Assembly: GCA_963767645.1 (NCBI GenBank) | Contig: CAVYEW010000018.1 | Span: 62,001-126,000, forward strand | DNA length: 64,000 bases | Source of the DNA: DATFDN01 sp963767645 | Lineage (GTDB): Bacteria > Pseudomonadota > Alphaproteobacteria > Acetobacterales > Acetobacteraceae | Reading direction: 5' to 3' | Part shown: positions 18,339 to 27,415 of the stretch, piece after piece | Layout of the letters: each line of letters begins with the position of its first letter | How positions within the stretch are numbered: position 1 is the stretch's first letter | Program-made: the position numbers and the translations under genes | Notes under the pieces: generated by a model | The model's input: only the letters and a program-made list of their open reading frames with translations | The model's database searches: none | Told to the model about the DNA's origin: nothing

Positions 18339-19239
18339 CGCGACCGCGGCGGAACCCGCCGAGACCTTCGCCCGCAGCACCGACGCGCCGGAGCGGCTGT
18401 CCTGGGAGTCGGGCGCCCGGCACATGGTGACGGTCTATCTGCCGCTCGCCTTGTTCATGATCGTGCTGCTGTTCCCGTTCTACTGGATGGCGATCACGGC
18501 GATAAAGCCCGACAACGAGATGTACGACTACTCGAAGTACAGCCCGTTCTGGGTCCACTCGCCGACGCTTGAGAACATCCGCAAGCTGCTGTTCGACACC
18601 CAGTACCCGCGCTGGCTGCTGATCACCATGACGGTCGCGGTCTGCGCCACCATCCTGTCGATCTTCTGCAGCGTGCTCGCGGCCTATGCGATCGAGCGGC
18701 TGCGCTTCAAGGGCGCGCAGCATGTCGGGCTCGCGATCTACCTCGCCTACCTGGTGCCGCCCACCATCCTGTTCATCCCGCTCGCCACCCTGATCTTCCA
18801 GTTCGGCCTGTTCGATAGCCCGGTGGCGCTGATCCTGACCTACCCGACCTTCCTGGTGCCGTTCTGCACCTGGCTGCTGATCGGCTACTTCAAGTCGATT
18901 CCGTACGAGCTGGAGGAATGCGCGCTGATCGACGGCGCCTCGCGCCTGCAGATCCTGCGCCGCATCACCTTGCCGCTGGCGGTGCCCGGCCTGATCTCGG
19001 CCGGCATCTTCGCCTTCACCTTGTCGTGGAACGAGTTCATCTATGCGCTGGCCTTCATCCAATCGACCGACAAGAAGACGGTGCCGGTGGCGATCCTGAC
19101 CGAGCTCGTCACCGGCGATGTGTACCAGTGGGGCTCCTTGATGGCCGGGGCGCTGCTCGGGTCGATCCCGGTGGCGCTGTTCTATTCGTTCTTCGTCGAG
19201 TACTACGTCTCCAGCCTGACCGGGGCGGTGAAGGAATAG
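18331..19239 (+). CDS. Sugar-type ABC transporter permease (UgpE/MalG family)
   Basis: This 302-residue inner-membrane protein has an N-terminal hydrophobic segment (YLPLALFMIVLLFPFYW) and further membrane segments. The EAA-type loop is EECALIDGASRLQILRRITLPLAVP. It is the second half of the permease heterodimer. The enolase-family gene starts five bases after its stop, so enzyme and importer are probably cotranscribed. Confidence 0.91.
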   Translation: MTDATAAEPAETFARSTDAPERLSWESGARHMVTVYLPLALFMIVLLFPFYWMAITAIKPDNEMYDYSKYSPFWVHSPTLENIRKLLFDTQYPRWLLITMTVAVCATILSIFCSVLAAYAIERLRFKGAQHVGLAIYLAYLVPPTILFIPLATLIFQFGLFDSPVALILTYPTFLVPFCTWLLIGYFKSIPYELEECALIDGASRLQILRRITLPLAVPGLISAGIFAFTLSWNEFIYALAFIQSTDKKTVPVAILTELVTGDVYQWGSLMAGALLGSIPVALFYSFFVEYYVSSLTGAVKE

Positions 19240-19243
19240 GCGC

Positions 19244-20420
19244 ATGAAGATCGAGCGCATCGAGACGCTGCGGGCGGATGCCGGCTGGCGGATGTTCTCC
19301 TACCTCAAGGTCACGACCAGCGACGGGATCACCGGCTGGTCGGAGTTCAATGAGAGCTTCGGCTCGGCCGGCCTCGCGGACGTGATCGAGAAGCTGGCAC
19401 CCGTCCTGATCGGCCGCGACCCGCGCCGCTTCGAGCAGGTCACGCAGCACCTGCACGTGCTCACCCGCCAGTCGCGCGGCGGCATCAACCAGCAGGCGAT
19501 CGCGGCGATCGAGAACGCGCTGCTCGACATTGCCGGCAAGGCGTATGGCGTGCCGGTCTGCGCGCTGTTCGGCGGGCCGCTGCGCGAGCGCATCCCGGTC
19601 TACTGGTCGCATTTCGGCACCTATCGCGTGCGCAGCCACGCGCTGCTCGGCGTCCCGCAGCTCAACACCTACGACGACATGGCCCGGCACGCGGTTGAGG
19701 TGAAGGAGCGGGGCTTCAAGGCGCTGAAGACCAATATCGCGCGGTTCGCCAATGGCCAGCTCAACAGCTTCACCCCCGGTTTCGGGCGCACGGCGGGCTG
19801 GCCGGAACTGAATTGGGATAATGCCCTGGCCCAGGGCGTCACGCGCCAGCTCATGACGATCCGCGAGGCGGTCGGACCCGAGATGGGGCTGATGCTCGAC
19901 ATCAACTTCCACTTCAAGACCGAAGGCTTCCGCAGGCTCGCGCAGGCCGTCGCGCCGGCCGACCTGACCTGGCTGGAGATCGACACCCATGACGCGCCCT
20001 CGCTCGCGCTGATCCGCCGCGACGCGCCGTGCCCGATCGCCTCCTGCGAGACGCTGCATGGGCGGCGCGAGTTCAAGCCGTATTTCGAGAATTACGCGCA
20101 GGACGTGGCGATCGTCGACGTGGTGTGGAACGGCCTTGCCGAATCCCTGAAGATCGCGGCGATGGCCGACGTGTACGAAACCAACGTCGCGCCGCACAAT
20201 TTCTACGGCCATCTGTGCAGCATGATCAGCGCGCATTTCAGCGCCGCCGTGCCGAACTTCCGGATCATGGAGATCGACATCGACAGCGCCCCCTGGCGCG
20301 ACGAGTTCTACGACCACGGCGCCGGTGATCGAGAATGGCGAGCTGGTGCTGCCGACGCGGCCCGGCTGGGGGATCGAGGTGAACGAGAAGGCGGTGCGCG
20401 CGCGGCCGGTGAAGGGGTAA
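19244..20420 (+). pseudogene. Mandelate racemase/muconate lactonizing enzyme family protein, frameshifted at its C-terminus
   Basis: The gene starts MKIERIETL and parallels the 3546-4739 enzyme through most of its length. Visible residues are Lys in ALKTNIA, metal ligands Asp (MLDINFHF), Glu (WLEIDTH) and Glu (SCETLHG), and His in APHNFYGHL. After DEFYDH (about 20315) the frame slips; one base less gives APVIENGELVLPT, RPGWGIEVNEKAVRARPVKG and a TAA at 20418-20420, matching the tail of the paralogue. Only the last 30 residues are affected, so the protein may retain some fold. It is a likely acid-sugar dehydratase or isomerase linked to the upstream importer. Confidence 0.82.
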
Positions 20421-20430
20421 GTTCGTAGAT

Positions 20431-20521
20431 CGTCATGGCCGGGCTTGACCCGGCCATCCAACGCCAGGTTCGTGCGGCACGAATGGTGCTCTGGATGCCC
20501 GGGTCAAGCCCGGGCATGACG
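20431..20521. repeat. Intergenic inverted repeat (CGTCATGGCCGGG-type)
   Basis: Two 29-base arms, CGTCATGGCCGGGCTTGACC... (20431-20459) and the inverted GGATGCCCGGGTCAAGCCCG... (20493-20521), flank a 33-base centre. This type is scattered through many alphaproteobacterial genomes between genes. It separates the enolase-family gene from the hydroxyacid dehydrogenase gene and would form a strong hairpin in mRNA, possibly damping readthrough or stabilising upstream transcript. Confidence 0.85.
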
Positions 20522-20545
20522 GATGCGCAGCGAGGGGAGACCACA

Positions 20546-21590
20546 GTGGCCAAGTTCAAGATCGCGACCCCGGCCGGGGCCAGCTTCACCGTCGCCGGCG
20601 GCGGCTATGACTACGAGATGGAAGCCCTGCAGGGCATGGATGCCGAGATCGTCGAGGGACCGGCCGACGAGGACGGCTTCATCCGCTTCGCCCGCGACGC
20701 CGACGCGGTCTACGCCAAGGGGATGCGCTTCACCAAGAAGGTCATCGACGGGCTGGAGAAGTGCAAGATCATCGCCCTCGCCTCGGTCGGCGTCGACAGC
20801 GTCGATGTCGTCGCGGCCACCGCGCGCGGCATCCCGGTGACGAACTGCCCGCACACCTTCATCGAGGAGGTCGCGGACCATGCGATGGCGCTGCTGCTCG
20901 CCGGGCACCGCCGGGTCATCGAGCAGGACCGCATGGTGCGCGAGGGCCGCTGGAGCGAGGGGCGTCCGGCGCTGCTCAAAATTCCCCGCATCATGGGCCT
21001 GACGCTCGGCTTCATCGCCTTCGGCCACGTCGCCCGCGCCGTCGCCAAGCGCGCCAAGCCGTTCGGGCTGCGGCTGATGGCCTATGACCCCTACATCGAG
21101 GAACTGATGATGGCGGAGTACCGACGTCCTGCCCGCCACGTTCGAGGAGGTGCTGCGCGAATCCGACTTCGTTTCCATGCACGCCCCGGCAACCCCCGAG
21201 GCGGAGGGCATGTTCACCGAGAAGCACTTCCGGATGATGAAGCCGAGCGCGGTCTTCATCAACACCGGCCGCGGGCCGACGGTGCAGGAAGCCGGGCTCA
21301 TCAAGGCGCTGGAGGAGGGCTGGATCGCGCACGCGGCGCTCGACGTGCTGGAGACCGAGCCGCCGGGCGACAACAACCCGCTGCTCAAGATGAACAACGT
21401 CACCCTGTCGGCGCACAACGCCTCGGCCTCCGCGCGCTTCGATCCGGCGCGCAAGCGTCATGCGGGGCGCGAACTGGGCTTGGTCCTTTCGGGCCGCTGG
21501 CCTATGAGCTGCGTCAACCCCTCGGTGCTGATGCGCTCCGAGCTGCGCCGCTGGCAGCCGGTCTCCATGGAGCGCGGGCCGAACAGCTGA
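20546..21590 (+). pseudogene. D-2-hydroxyacid dehydrogenase, frameshifted near 21120
   Basis: The GTG at 20546 has a GAGGGGA site. The N-terminal catalytic domain includes ALASVGVDSVDV and GIPVTNCPH. The nucleotide-binding domain begins LGFIAFGHVAR and then PFGLRLMAYDPYI. The frame breaks after MMAEY (about 21118) and resumes as TDVLPATFEEVL, DFVSMHAP, then the catalytic Arg (NTGRGP), Glu (LETEPPGDNNP) and His (LSAHNAS). Family enzymes reduce 2-keto acids or oxidise D-2-hydroxy acids with NAD(P). The usual GxGxxG is AFGHVA here, with Ala at the first and third Gly positions. It probably handles the product of the neighbouring enzymes. Confidence 0.78.
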
Positions 21591-21591
21591 C

Positions 21592-22005
21592 GTGCCGCGC
21601 CTCTCCGGCATCCTGGAGACGTCGCTCTATGTCGCCGATCTCGACCGCGCGCAGGACTTCTACCAGCGCGTGTTCGGGTTCGAGCGGTTCGTCCATGACG
21701 GCCGCATGGTGGCGTTCGGCGTGCCGGGCGGGCAGGTGCTGCTGCTGTTCCGACAGGGCGCGACCGACGCGCCCGCGCCGACGCCGGGCGGCGTGATCCC
21801 GCCCCATCACGGGGCGGGCGCGCTGCATGTCTGCTTCGCCATCCCGTTCGGCGAGCTGGCGGCGTGGGAGGCGCATCTGGCGGGCATGGGCGTTGCGGTC
21901 GAAAGTCGCGTGCGCTGGCCGCGCGGGGGCACCAGCCTGTATTTCCGCGATCCGGATGGGCACTCGGTGGAGATCGCGACGCCGGGGTTGTGGGCGAATG
22001 CGTGA
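21592..22005 (+). CDS. VOC/glyoxalase-family protein
   Basis: This 137-residue single VOC domain opens LETSLYVADLDRAQDFYQRVFGF and closes with SLYFRDPDGHSVEIATP, the standard pattern of bleomycin-resistance/glyoxalase proteins. A His early in the second half (LHVCFAI) and a Glu near the end (VEIAT) are the probable metal ligands. It begins with GTG one base after the stop of the dehydrogenase gene and so ends the 13-22 kb transcription unit. Confidence 0.82.
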   Translation: MPRLSGILETSLYVADLDRAQDFYQRVFGFERFVHDGRMVAFGVPGGQVLLLFRQGATDAPAPTPGGVIPPHHGAGALHVCFAIPFGELAAWEAHLAGMGVAVESRVRWPRGGTSLYFRDPDGHSVEIATPGLWANA

Positions 22006-22111
22006 GGCCAATAGCCGCTTTCGACCCAACTCGGACCTTCGCTGGCCGTCGTTCAATGCCATCGGCAACCGTCGGCGGCTATGGACCCGCTTGGTGTCAA
22101 ACCCGTTGCGG

Positions 22112-22966
22112 CTAAGGAAGGCTGGCCAGAAGGTCATCGAACGTCATGAACTTGACGCCGTAGGTCGCGGTCAGCCACGCACGGTTGACTGGATCCAGCA
22201 CGGAGTTGGTCACGTTGCTGTTGCCCACGTCGGCCGAACAGAAGACATCAAGACCGTAAGCCACATGGGCCGCGATAGCGTCACCGTCAGCCCATTCGCT
22301 GAACGCTCGCTCGACGGCGCGCTCCTCGTGAATATCCTTCGCGTTGTCCAGGGCTTTGAACCAAGCTTTCGCCGGGTCTCCGGCCGCCATGGCCTGTCCG
22401 AGCGCCTTGACTTGAGCGAAGCCCAGTCCTCGGCCCTCTATCGCTCTACCGACCTCATGGACCTTATTGATCCAAGCACCGAGCGCATCACCCTCGCCAT
22501 TGTCGAGATAGAATTTCTTCTCGGGATCCTTGATCAGGTACGCACTAAAACGCGGAACGCCCTTCAGGACGCGCACCCCGAGCGCATGTGCCGCCTTTAT
22601 CCGGGCCATGACCTCGGGGTGCAGCGGCTTACGGGCTGGCTGCTCGACAACGAAGTTCACTCCGATGGTTTCGACGTCCGCGCTGCCGACCACGGCGCGG
22701 ATGGCGTCGGGGAGGTCCGCGTTCTTTGTCACTGAAAGCGTTTCGGGCTGCATCTTAGTCTGGGTGCTCGCGAATGCCTCCGCGCGATCTTTGCGCATGA
22801 TGCCTTCTATGGTCAGCATCGTCACCGAGTAGAAGCCTCGGATAGTTCCGGCAGCAAGCGCATTCTTGACCCTCTGCAAATAAGGTTGCCGAGTATCTTT
22901 TGGGAAGCGCTCCGGTCGGCAGGCTAGGTCCAGGACATTGGTGTCGAAGCTCACGCGCAGGGCCAC
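22112..22966 (-). CDS. PIN-domain-like protein
   Basis: The GTG at 22966 is chosen because GAGGAAAG lies five bases upstream; an in-frame ATG at 23059 adds 31 residues that look non-coding. The 284-residue product opens RVSFDTNVLDLA (first acidic PIN residue in DTN) and ends ADGDAIAAHVAYGLDVFCSADVGN and KFMTFDDLLASL, which fits the later acidic residues of PIN ribonucleases. The middle (about 100-200) is a helical insertion longer than in VapC toxins. No antitoxin gene adjoins it. Role unknown; RNase activity is inferred. Confidence 0.62.
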   Translation of the reverse strand: MALRVSFDTNVLDLACRPERFPKDTRQPYLQRVKNALAAGTIRGFYSVTMLTIEGIMRKDRAEAFASTQTKMQPETLSVTKNADLPDAIRAVVGSADVETIGVNFVVEQPARKPLHPEVMARIKAAHALGVRVLKGVPRFSAYLIKDPEKKFYLDNGEGDALGAWINKVHEVGRAIEGRGLGFAQVKALGQAMAAGDPAKAWFKALDNAKDIHEERAVERAFSEWADGDAIAAHVAYGLDVFCSADVGNSNVTNSVLDPVNRAWLTATYGVKFMTFDDLLASLP

Positions 22967-23165
22967 GGGGCTTTCCTCAAGCGGTTGTTGGCCGGGCGAG
23001 CCATGAATGCTCACCGCCGACAAATTTGGGGATGCTGGGCCGAAGGCCAAGCCGGCCAAAGATGTCCCGCCGCTTCTGGACAGATAGCTTCATAACGCGG
23101 GACCGGCGCCGAGATCCGGCGCTTATCCCGACACTCGACGGCGGCACCAGTGACCGCTTCCCACC

Positions 23166-23316
23166 GATTGTGTTGAAAAAGTCGGCTGGACGCATTCAGG
23201 CAGCATTTCATACCGAGCATGCACCGATAATGGCCAGCGATTTCAAGAACGTGTCCGTTGGCATATCAATCCAAACTGGCCCGCAAGCATTGATGCGGGA
23301 TTTTTTCAACACAATC
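23166..23316. repeat. 151-bp element with perfect 15-bp terminal inverted repeats (MITE-like or IS remnant)
   Basis: GATTGTGTTGAAAAA (23166-23180) is matched exactly by TTTTTCAACACAATC (23302-23316). The 121 bases between encode nothing convincing and are less GC-rich than the surroundings. Termini of this GTGTTGAAAAA kind occur at ends of transposons, so a non-autonomous element or solo IS remnant is inferred. It fills most of the 425-base gap between the PIN-like gene and fabF. Confidence 0.6.
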
Positions 23317-23354
23317 CACCAGAAGCGAACATCGCACTGGGCACATGGTATGAA

Positions 23355-23380
23355 GCCCTCTCGCGCACTCGGGAGAGGGC
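23355..23380 (-). terminator. Possible terminator hairpin downstream of the fab operon
   Basis: An 8-bp GC-rich stem, GCCCTCTC (23355-23362) and GAGAGGGC (23373-23380), lies 12 bases beyond the fabF stop. On the minus strand only two T residues follow, so it is a weak or merely structural terminator. Confidence 0.35.
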
Positions 23381-23391
23381 CAAGAGAAGGC

Positions 23392-24654
23392 CTAAGCCGC
23401 CTCGCGGAAGATGATGCTGGCGTTGGTGCCGCCGAAGCCGAAGCTGTTCGACAGCGCGGCGCTGATCCGGCGCTCCTGCGCGGTGTGGGGCACGCGGTCG
23501 ATCGGGCTGTCGCGGCTCGGCGCGTCGAGGTTCAGCGTCGGCGGGGCCACGTTGTCGCGGATGGCGAGGATCGAGAAGATCGCCTCGATCGCGCCGGCCG
23601 CGCCCAGCAGGTGCCCGGTCGCCGATTTGGTGGACGACATCGCCACGCCGGACGCGGCATCGCCGAACAGCCGCTCCACCGCCTCCAGCTCCAGATCGTC
23701 GCCGAGCGGGGTGGAGGTGCCGTGCGCGTTCACGTATTGGATCTCGTCGGGGCTGACCCCGCCGTTGCGCAACGCGGCGCGCATCGCCCGCAGCGCGCCC
23801 TCGTGCTGCTCGGCCGGGGCGGTGATGTGGTGGGCGTCGCCGGACATGCCGTAGCCGCCGATCTCGGCGTAGATCTTGGCGCCGCGCTTCCTGGCGTGCT
23901 CGTATTCCTCGACCACCACCACCCCCGCGCCCTCGCCCATGACGAAGCCGTCGCGGTCCTTGTCCCAGGGACGGGACGCGGCGCGGGGACGGTCGTTGAA
24001 GCCGGTGGACAGCGCGCGGGAGGCGCAGAATCCGGCAATGCCGATCTCGCAGACCGCGGCCTCGGCCCCGCCCGCCACCATCACCTCGGCATCGCCCAGC
24101 GCCACCAGCCGCGCCGCATCGCCGATCGCATGGACGCCGGTGGCGCAGGCGGTCACGGCGGAATGGTTCGGGCCCTTGAAGCCGTATTTGATCGAGACGT
24201 GGCCGGAGCCGAGGTTGATGAGCGCCGAGGGGATGAAGAACGGCGACAGCCGCCGCGCGCGTCCCTGCGAGACCTGCACCGATGCCTCGTAGATCGTCTG
24301 CAAGCCGCCGATGCCGGAGCCGATCATCACGCCGGTGGCGCAGCGCGCCTCGTCGTCCTGCGGCATCCAGCCGGAATCCTCGACCGCCTCGGTCGCGGCG
24401 ACCAGCGCGAGATGGATGAAGCGATCCATCTTCTTCTGGTCCTTGACCGGGACCCATTCGGAGACGTCGAGCCGTCCCTCGTCCCTGCTGCCCTGCGGCA
24501 CCTGGCCGGCGACCTTGCAGGGCAGATCCTTGGTGTCGAACGCCTGGATCGCGCCGATGCCGGATTCGCTGTTGATGAGGCGCTGCCAGACCGGCTCGAC
24601 GCCCACGCCGAGCGGGCAGGCGATGCCCATGCCCGTCACTACCACACGCCGCAT
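23392..24654 (-). CDS. fabF: 3-oxoacyl-[acyl-carrier-protein] synthase II
   Basis: This full-length 420-residue ketosynthase condenses malonyl-ACP with acyl-ACP in cytoplasmic fatty-acid elongation. The catalytic triad is visible: Cys in TACATGVHAIG (about residue 168), His in NAHGTSTPLGD and His in SATGHLLGAAGA. The C-terminal NSFGFGGTNAS loop is also present. It is the last gene of the minus-strand run fabD-fabG-acpP-fabF, the usual proteobacterial arrangement, with a 16-base gap to acpP. Confidence 0.96.
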   Translation of the reverse strand: MRRVVVTGMGIACPLGVGVEPVWQRLINSESGIGAIQAFDTKDLPCKVAGQVPQGSRDEGRLDVSEWVPVKDQKKMDRFIHLALVAATEAVEDSGWMPQDDEARCATGVMIGSGIGGLQTIYEASVQVSQGRARRLSPFFIPSALINLGSGHVSIKYGFKGPNHSAVTACATGVHAIGDAARLVALGDAEVMVAGGAEAAVCEIGIAGFCASRALSTGFNDRPRAASRPWDKDRDGFVMGEGAGVVVVEEYEHARKRGAKIYAEIGGYGMSGDAHHITAPAEQHEGALRAMRAALRNGGVSPDEIQYVNAHGTSTPLGDDLELEAVERLFGDAASGVAMSSTKSATGHLLGAAGAIEAIFSILAIRDNVAPPTLNLDAPSRDSPIDRVPHTAQERRISAALSNSFGFGGTNASIIFREAA

Positions 24655-24670
24655 CGGGTCGGCCCTCCGA

Positions 24671-24910
24671 TCAGGCCGCCTTCTGCTTCTCGATGTAATC
24701 GATCGCGTCCTTGACGGTGCTGATCTTCTCGGCCGCGTCCTCGGGGATCTCCACGCTGAACGCCTCCTCGAAGGCCATCACCAGCTCCACGGTGTCGAGA
24801 CTGTCGGCGCCGAGATCGTCGATGAAGGACGCCTCCGGCGTCACCTTCGACTCCTCGACGCCCAGATGTTCGACGACGATCTTCTTGACCCTGTCGGCGA
24901 TCTCGCTCAT
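24671..24910 (-). CDS. acpP: Acyl carrier protein
   Basis: This 79-residue acidic protein starts MSEIADRVKKIVVEHLGV and holds the phosphopantetheine attachment Ser in LGADSLDTVELVMAFEE. It carries acyl chains through fatty-acid synthesis. The start at 24910 gives the normal family length; an in-frame upstream ATG at 25021 would add 37 unrelated residues. It lies between fabG and fabF. Confidence 0.96.
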   Translation of the reverse strand: MSEIADRVKKIVVEHLGVEESKVTPEASFIDDLGADSLDTVELVMAFEEAFSVEIPEDAAEKISTVKDAIDYIEKQKAA

Positions 24911-25027
24911 CGGCTCTGACACTCCTGGCTTGGGAAGCTCTGGTCCGCGCGGCCCGGCCGGACGAGGCTGCGGGCGCTTAGCATGGTTCGCCGGAGCACG
25001 CCAGCACACCGGCTCGGACATAGGCGG

Positions 25028-25765
25028 TCATAGCATCGCCATCCCGCCGTTGACATGCAGCGTCGCCCCGGTGATCCAGCCCGCCTCGTCGGAGGCGAGA
25101 TAGGCGACCGCGGCGCCGATGTCTTCCGGCTGGCCGAGCCGCCCCAACGGGATCGCGCCGGCGATGCGGGTGCGCTGCTGCTCGGACAAGGCCTCGGTCA
25201 TAGGGGTGACAACGAAGCCGGGCGCCACCGCGTTCACGGTGATGCCGCGCGGCGCGACCTCCTGGGCGAGCGCCTTGGTCAGGCCGATCAGCCCGGCCTT
25301 GGCGGCGGCATAATTGGCCTGCCCGGCATTGCCGGTCGCGCCGACGACGCTGCCGATATTGACGATCCGACCGGCACGGCGGCGCAGCATTCCCCGCAGC
25401 GCGGCGCGCGCCAGACGGAAGGGGGCGGCCAGATCGACGTCCAGCACCGTCTGCCACTCCTCGTCGGCCATGCGCAGCGCCAGCATGTCGCGGGTCAGGC
25501 CGGCGTTGTTGACCAGGATGTGCAGCGGCCCCGCTGCCTGCTCGGCGGCGGCGATCAGTGCGTCGGCGGCAGCCGGGTCGCGGAGATCGGCAGGGCAGAC
25601 ATAGGCGCGCTCGCCCAATCGGCCGGCCAGCGCCTCCAGCGCGTCCCGTCTCGTGCCGGACAGTGCCACCGCCGCGCCCTGCTCGTGCAGCGCCGCCGCG
25701 ATGGCCGCGCCGATCCCGCCCGAGGCGCCGGTGACGAGGGTGGTCTTGCCGTCCAGCCGGAACAT
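25028..25765 (-). CDS. fabG: 3-oxoacyl-[acyl-carrier-protein] reductase
   Basis: This 245-residue short-chain dehydrogenase reduces 3-oxoacyl-ACP with NADPH. It shows the cofactor motif TGASGGIG, the NNAG motif, the catalytic Ser (NIGSVVGATGN) and YAAAK with Tyr/Lys, and ends in the usual GGMAML. A second SDR in this window (benD) is more distant. It sits directly after fabD with a 10-base gap. Confidence 0.95.
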   Translation of the reverse strand: MFRLDGKTTLVTGASGGIGAAIAAALHEQGAAVALSGTRRDALEALAGRLGERAYVCPADLRDPAAADALIAAAEQAAGPLHILVNNAGLTRDMLALRMADEEWQTVLDVDLAAPFRLARAALRGMLRRRAGRIVNIGSVVGATGNAGQANYAAAKAGLIGLTKALAQEVAPRGITVNAVAPGFVVTPMTEALSEQQRTRIAGAIPLGRLGQPEDIGAAVAYLASDEAGWITGATLHVNGGMAML

Positions 25766-25775
25766 CCCGCGCCTC

Positions 25776-26744
25776 CTAAAGTGTCTTCAGCGCCGCCTCG
25801 ATCTCGGCCGGGGTGGCGGCGGAGACGGCGGCGGCGTCAGGGGCGATGCGGCGGATCAGGCCCGAGAGGACCTTGCCGGCGCCGAGTTCAAGGAAGCTGT
25901 CCACGCCGAGCGCAGTCATCGCCTCCACGCTCTCGCGCCAGCGCACCGTCGCCGTCACCTGCCGGATCAGCAGGTCGCGGATTTGCGCGGGATCGGTCGC
26001 CTTGGCGGCGGAGACGTTGGCGATCACCGGAATTGCGGGGGCGGCGGGCGGGGTCGCCTCCAGCGCCTCCGTCATCGCCTCCGCCGCCGGCGCCATCAGC
26101 GCGCAGTGGAACGGTGCCGAGACCGGCAGCAGCATGGCCCGGCGCAGGCCGCGCGCCTTGGCGATTTCCACCGCTCGCTCGATCGCCGCGCGATGCCCGG
26201 AAATGACCACCTGCCCGCCGCCATTGTCGTTGGCGGGCTCGACCACCTGGCGCTCATCGGTCTCGCTGTCGGGTACCGGTGCAGCCTCCTCGCAGATCGC
26301 CTGGGCGGCATCCAGCTCGACGCCGATCAGCGCCGCCATCGCGCCCTCGCCGGGCGCTACGGCGCGCTGCATGGCCTGGCCGCGCAGCCGCAGCAGCCGG
26401 GCGGCGCCGGCGATGGTGAAACTGCCGGCGGCGGCGAATGCGCTGTACTCGCCGAGCGAGTGCCCGGCGACCACCACCGCCTTCTCGCGCAGCCGGAACC
26501 CGCCCTCGGCCTCCATGACGCGCAGCGCGGCGAGCGACATCGCCATCAGCGCCGGCTGGGCGTTCTGGGTCAAGGTCAGCTCCTCGGCCGGCCCCTCGAA
26601 CATCAGCTTGGAGAGCTTCTGGCCGAGCGTGTCGTCGACCTCCTCGAACACCTCCCGCGCCGGGGCGAAAGCGGCGGCGATGTCGCGGCCCATGCCAACG
26701 GACTGGCTGCCCTGGCCTGGGAAGACGAACGCATGAACCGGCAT
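25776..26744 (-). CDS. fabD: Malonyl-CoA:ACP transacylase
   Basis: This 322-residue protein opens HAFVFPGQGSQSVGMGRD and holds the nucleophile elbow GHSLGEYSA and a later His in SAPFHCALM. It transfers malonyl from CoA to ACP to start fatty-acid elongation. It is the first gene of the minus-strand fab run; the 199-base gap to rpsF must hold divergent promoters for both units, though no clear boxes were recognised. Confidence 0.95.
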   Translation of the reverse strand: MPVHAFVFPGQGSQSVGMGRDIAAAFAPAREVFEEVDDTLGQKLSKLMFEGPAEELTLTQNAQPALMAMSLAALRVMEAEGGFRLREKAVVVAGHSLGEYSAFAAAGSFTIAGAARLLRLRGQAMQRAVAPGEGAMAALIGVELDAAQAICEEAAPVPDSETDERQVVEPANDNGGGQVVISGHRAAIERAVEIAKARGLRRAMLLPVSAPFHCALMAPAAEAMTEALEATPPAAPAIPVIANVSAAKATDPAQIRDLLIRQVTATVRWRESVEAMTALGVDSFLELGAGKVLSGLIRRIAPDAAAVSAATPAEIEAALKTL

Positions 26745-26943
26745 GGGAGGGTGATTCTCTTTCAGGGTAGAAGGCTTCGGCCGGGCGAGGTAGCGAGGGG
26801 CTTCCTAGCTGTCAAATGAGCCGCCCGGCGGTTGCCTTTCGGATCGATCCGTGCTTAACGCCCCGGCTTCCCTGCCGGGGGCGGCGGCATCGTCCCCGGC
26901 TATGCCCGCTATGGTGCGGGCCTCCAGCCGAAGGGAGAGCAGG

Positions 26944-27411
26944 ATGCCGCTCTATGAATGCGTGCTGATCGCACGCAACGATGTCACGCAACAGCAGGTC
27001 GAGGCGATCGCCGACCAGATCGGCGGCCAGCTCGAGGGCGATGGCGGCGCGGTCCGCAAGCGCGAATACTGGGGGCTGCGCGCCCTGGCGTACCGCGTGA
27101 AGAAGAACCGCAAGGGCCACTACATCCTGCTCGGGCTGGAGGCGAAGCCGGCCTTCATCACCGAGATGGAGCGCCAGCTGCGGCTGAACGAGGACGTGAT
27201 CCGCTTCCAGACCTTGCGCGTCGATGCGATCGACGAGGCGCCGTCGGCGATCCTGAGCCGCAAGTCCGACGACCGCGAGCGCGGCTTCCGCGGCCCGCGC
27301 CCGGCCGGGCGCTTCGACAGCGGCCGGCGCCGCAACCCCTACGACGACCGGGAGGAGTTCCGCGCCCGCGACGAGTTCCGCGACGACGTGCGGGTTCCGG
27401 TAGAGGAGTAG
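26944..27411 (+). CDS. rpsF: 30S ribosomal protein bS6
   Basis: This 155-residue protein starts MPLYECVLIARNDV and contains REYWGLRALAYRVKKNRKGHY, the conserved core of bS6. The C-terminal tail after residue 110 is Arg/Asp-rich and disordered, longer than the E. coli protein but usual in alphaproteobacteria. It heads the rpsF-rpsR-rplI operon; the next gene starts four bases after its stop. Confidence 0.96.
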   Translation: MPLYECVLIARNDVTQQQVEAIADQIGGQLEGDGGAVRKREYWGLRALAYRVKKNRKGHYILLGLEAKPAFITEMERQLRLNEDVIRFQTLRVDAIDEAPSAILSRKSDDRERGFRGPRPAGRFDSGRRRNPYDDREEFRARDEFRDDVRVPVEE

Positions 27412-27415
27412 AGCG

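Noticed and set aside
22977..23195. Small minus-strand ORF between the PIN-like gene and fabF
   Set aside because: It spans the inverted-repeat end of the MITE-like element and looks like translated repeat DNA.
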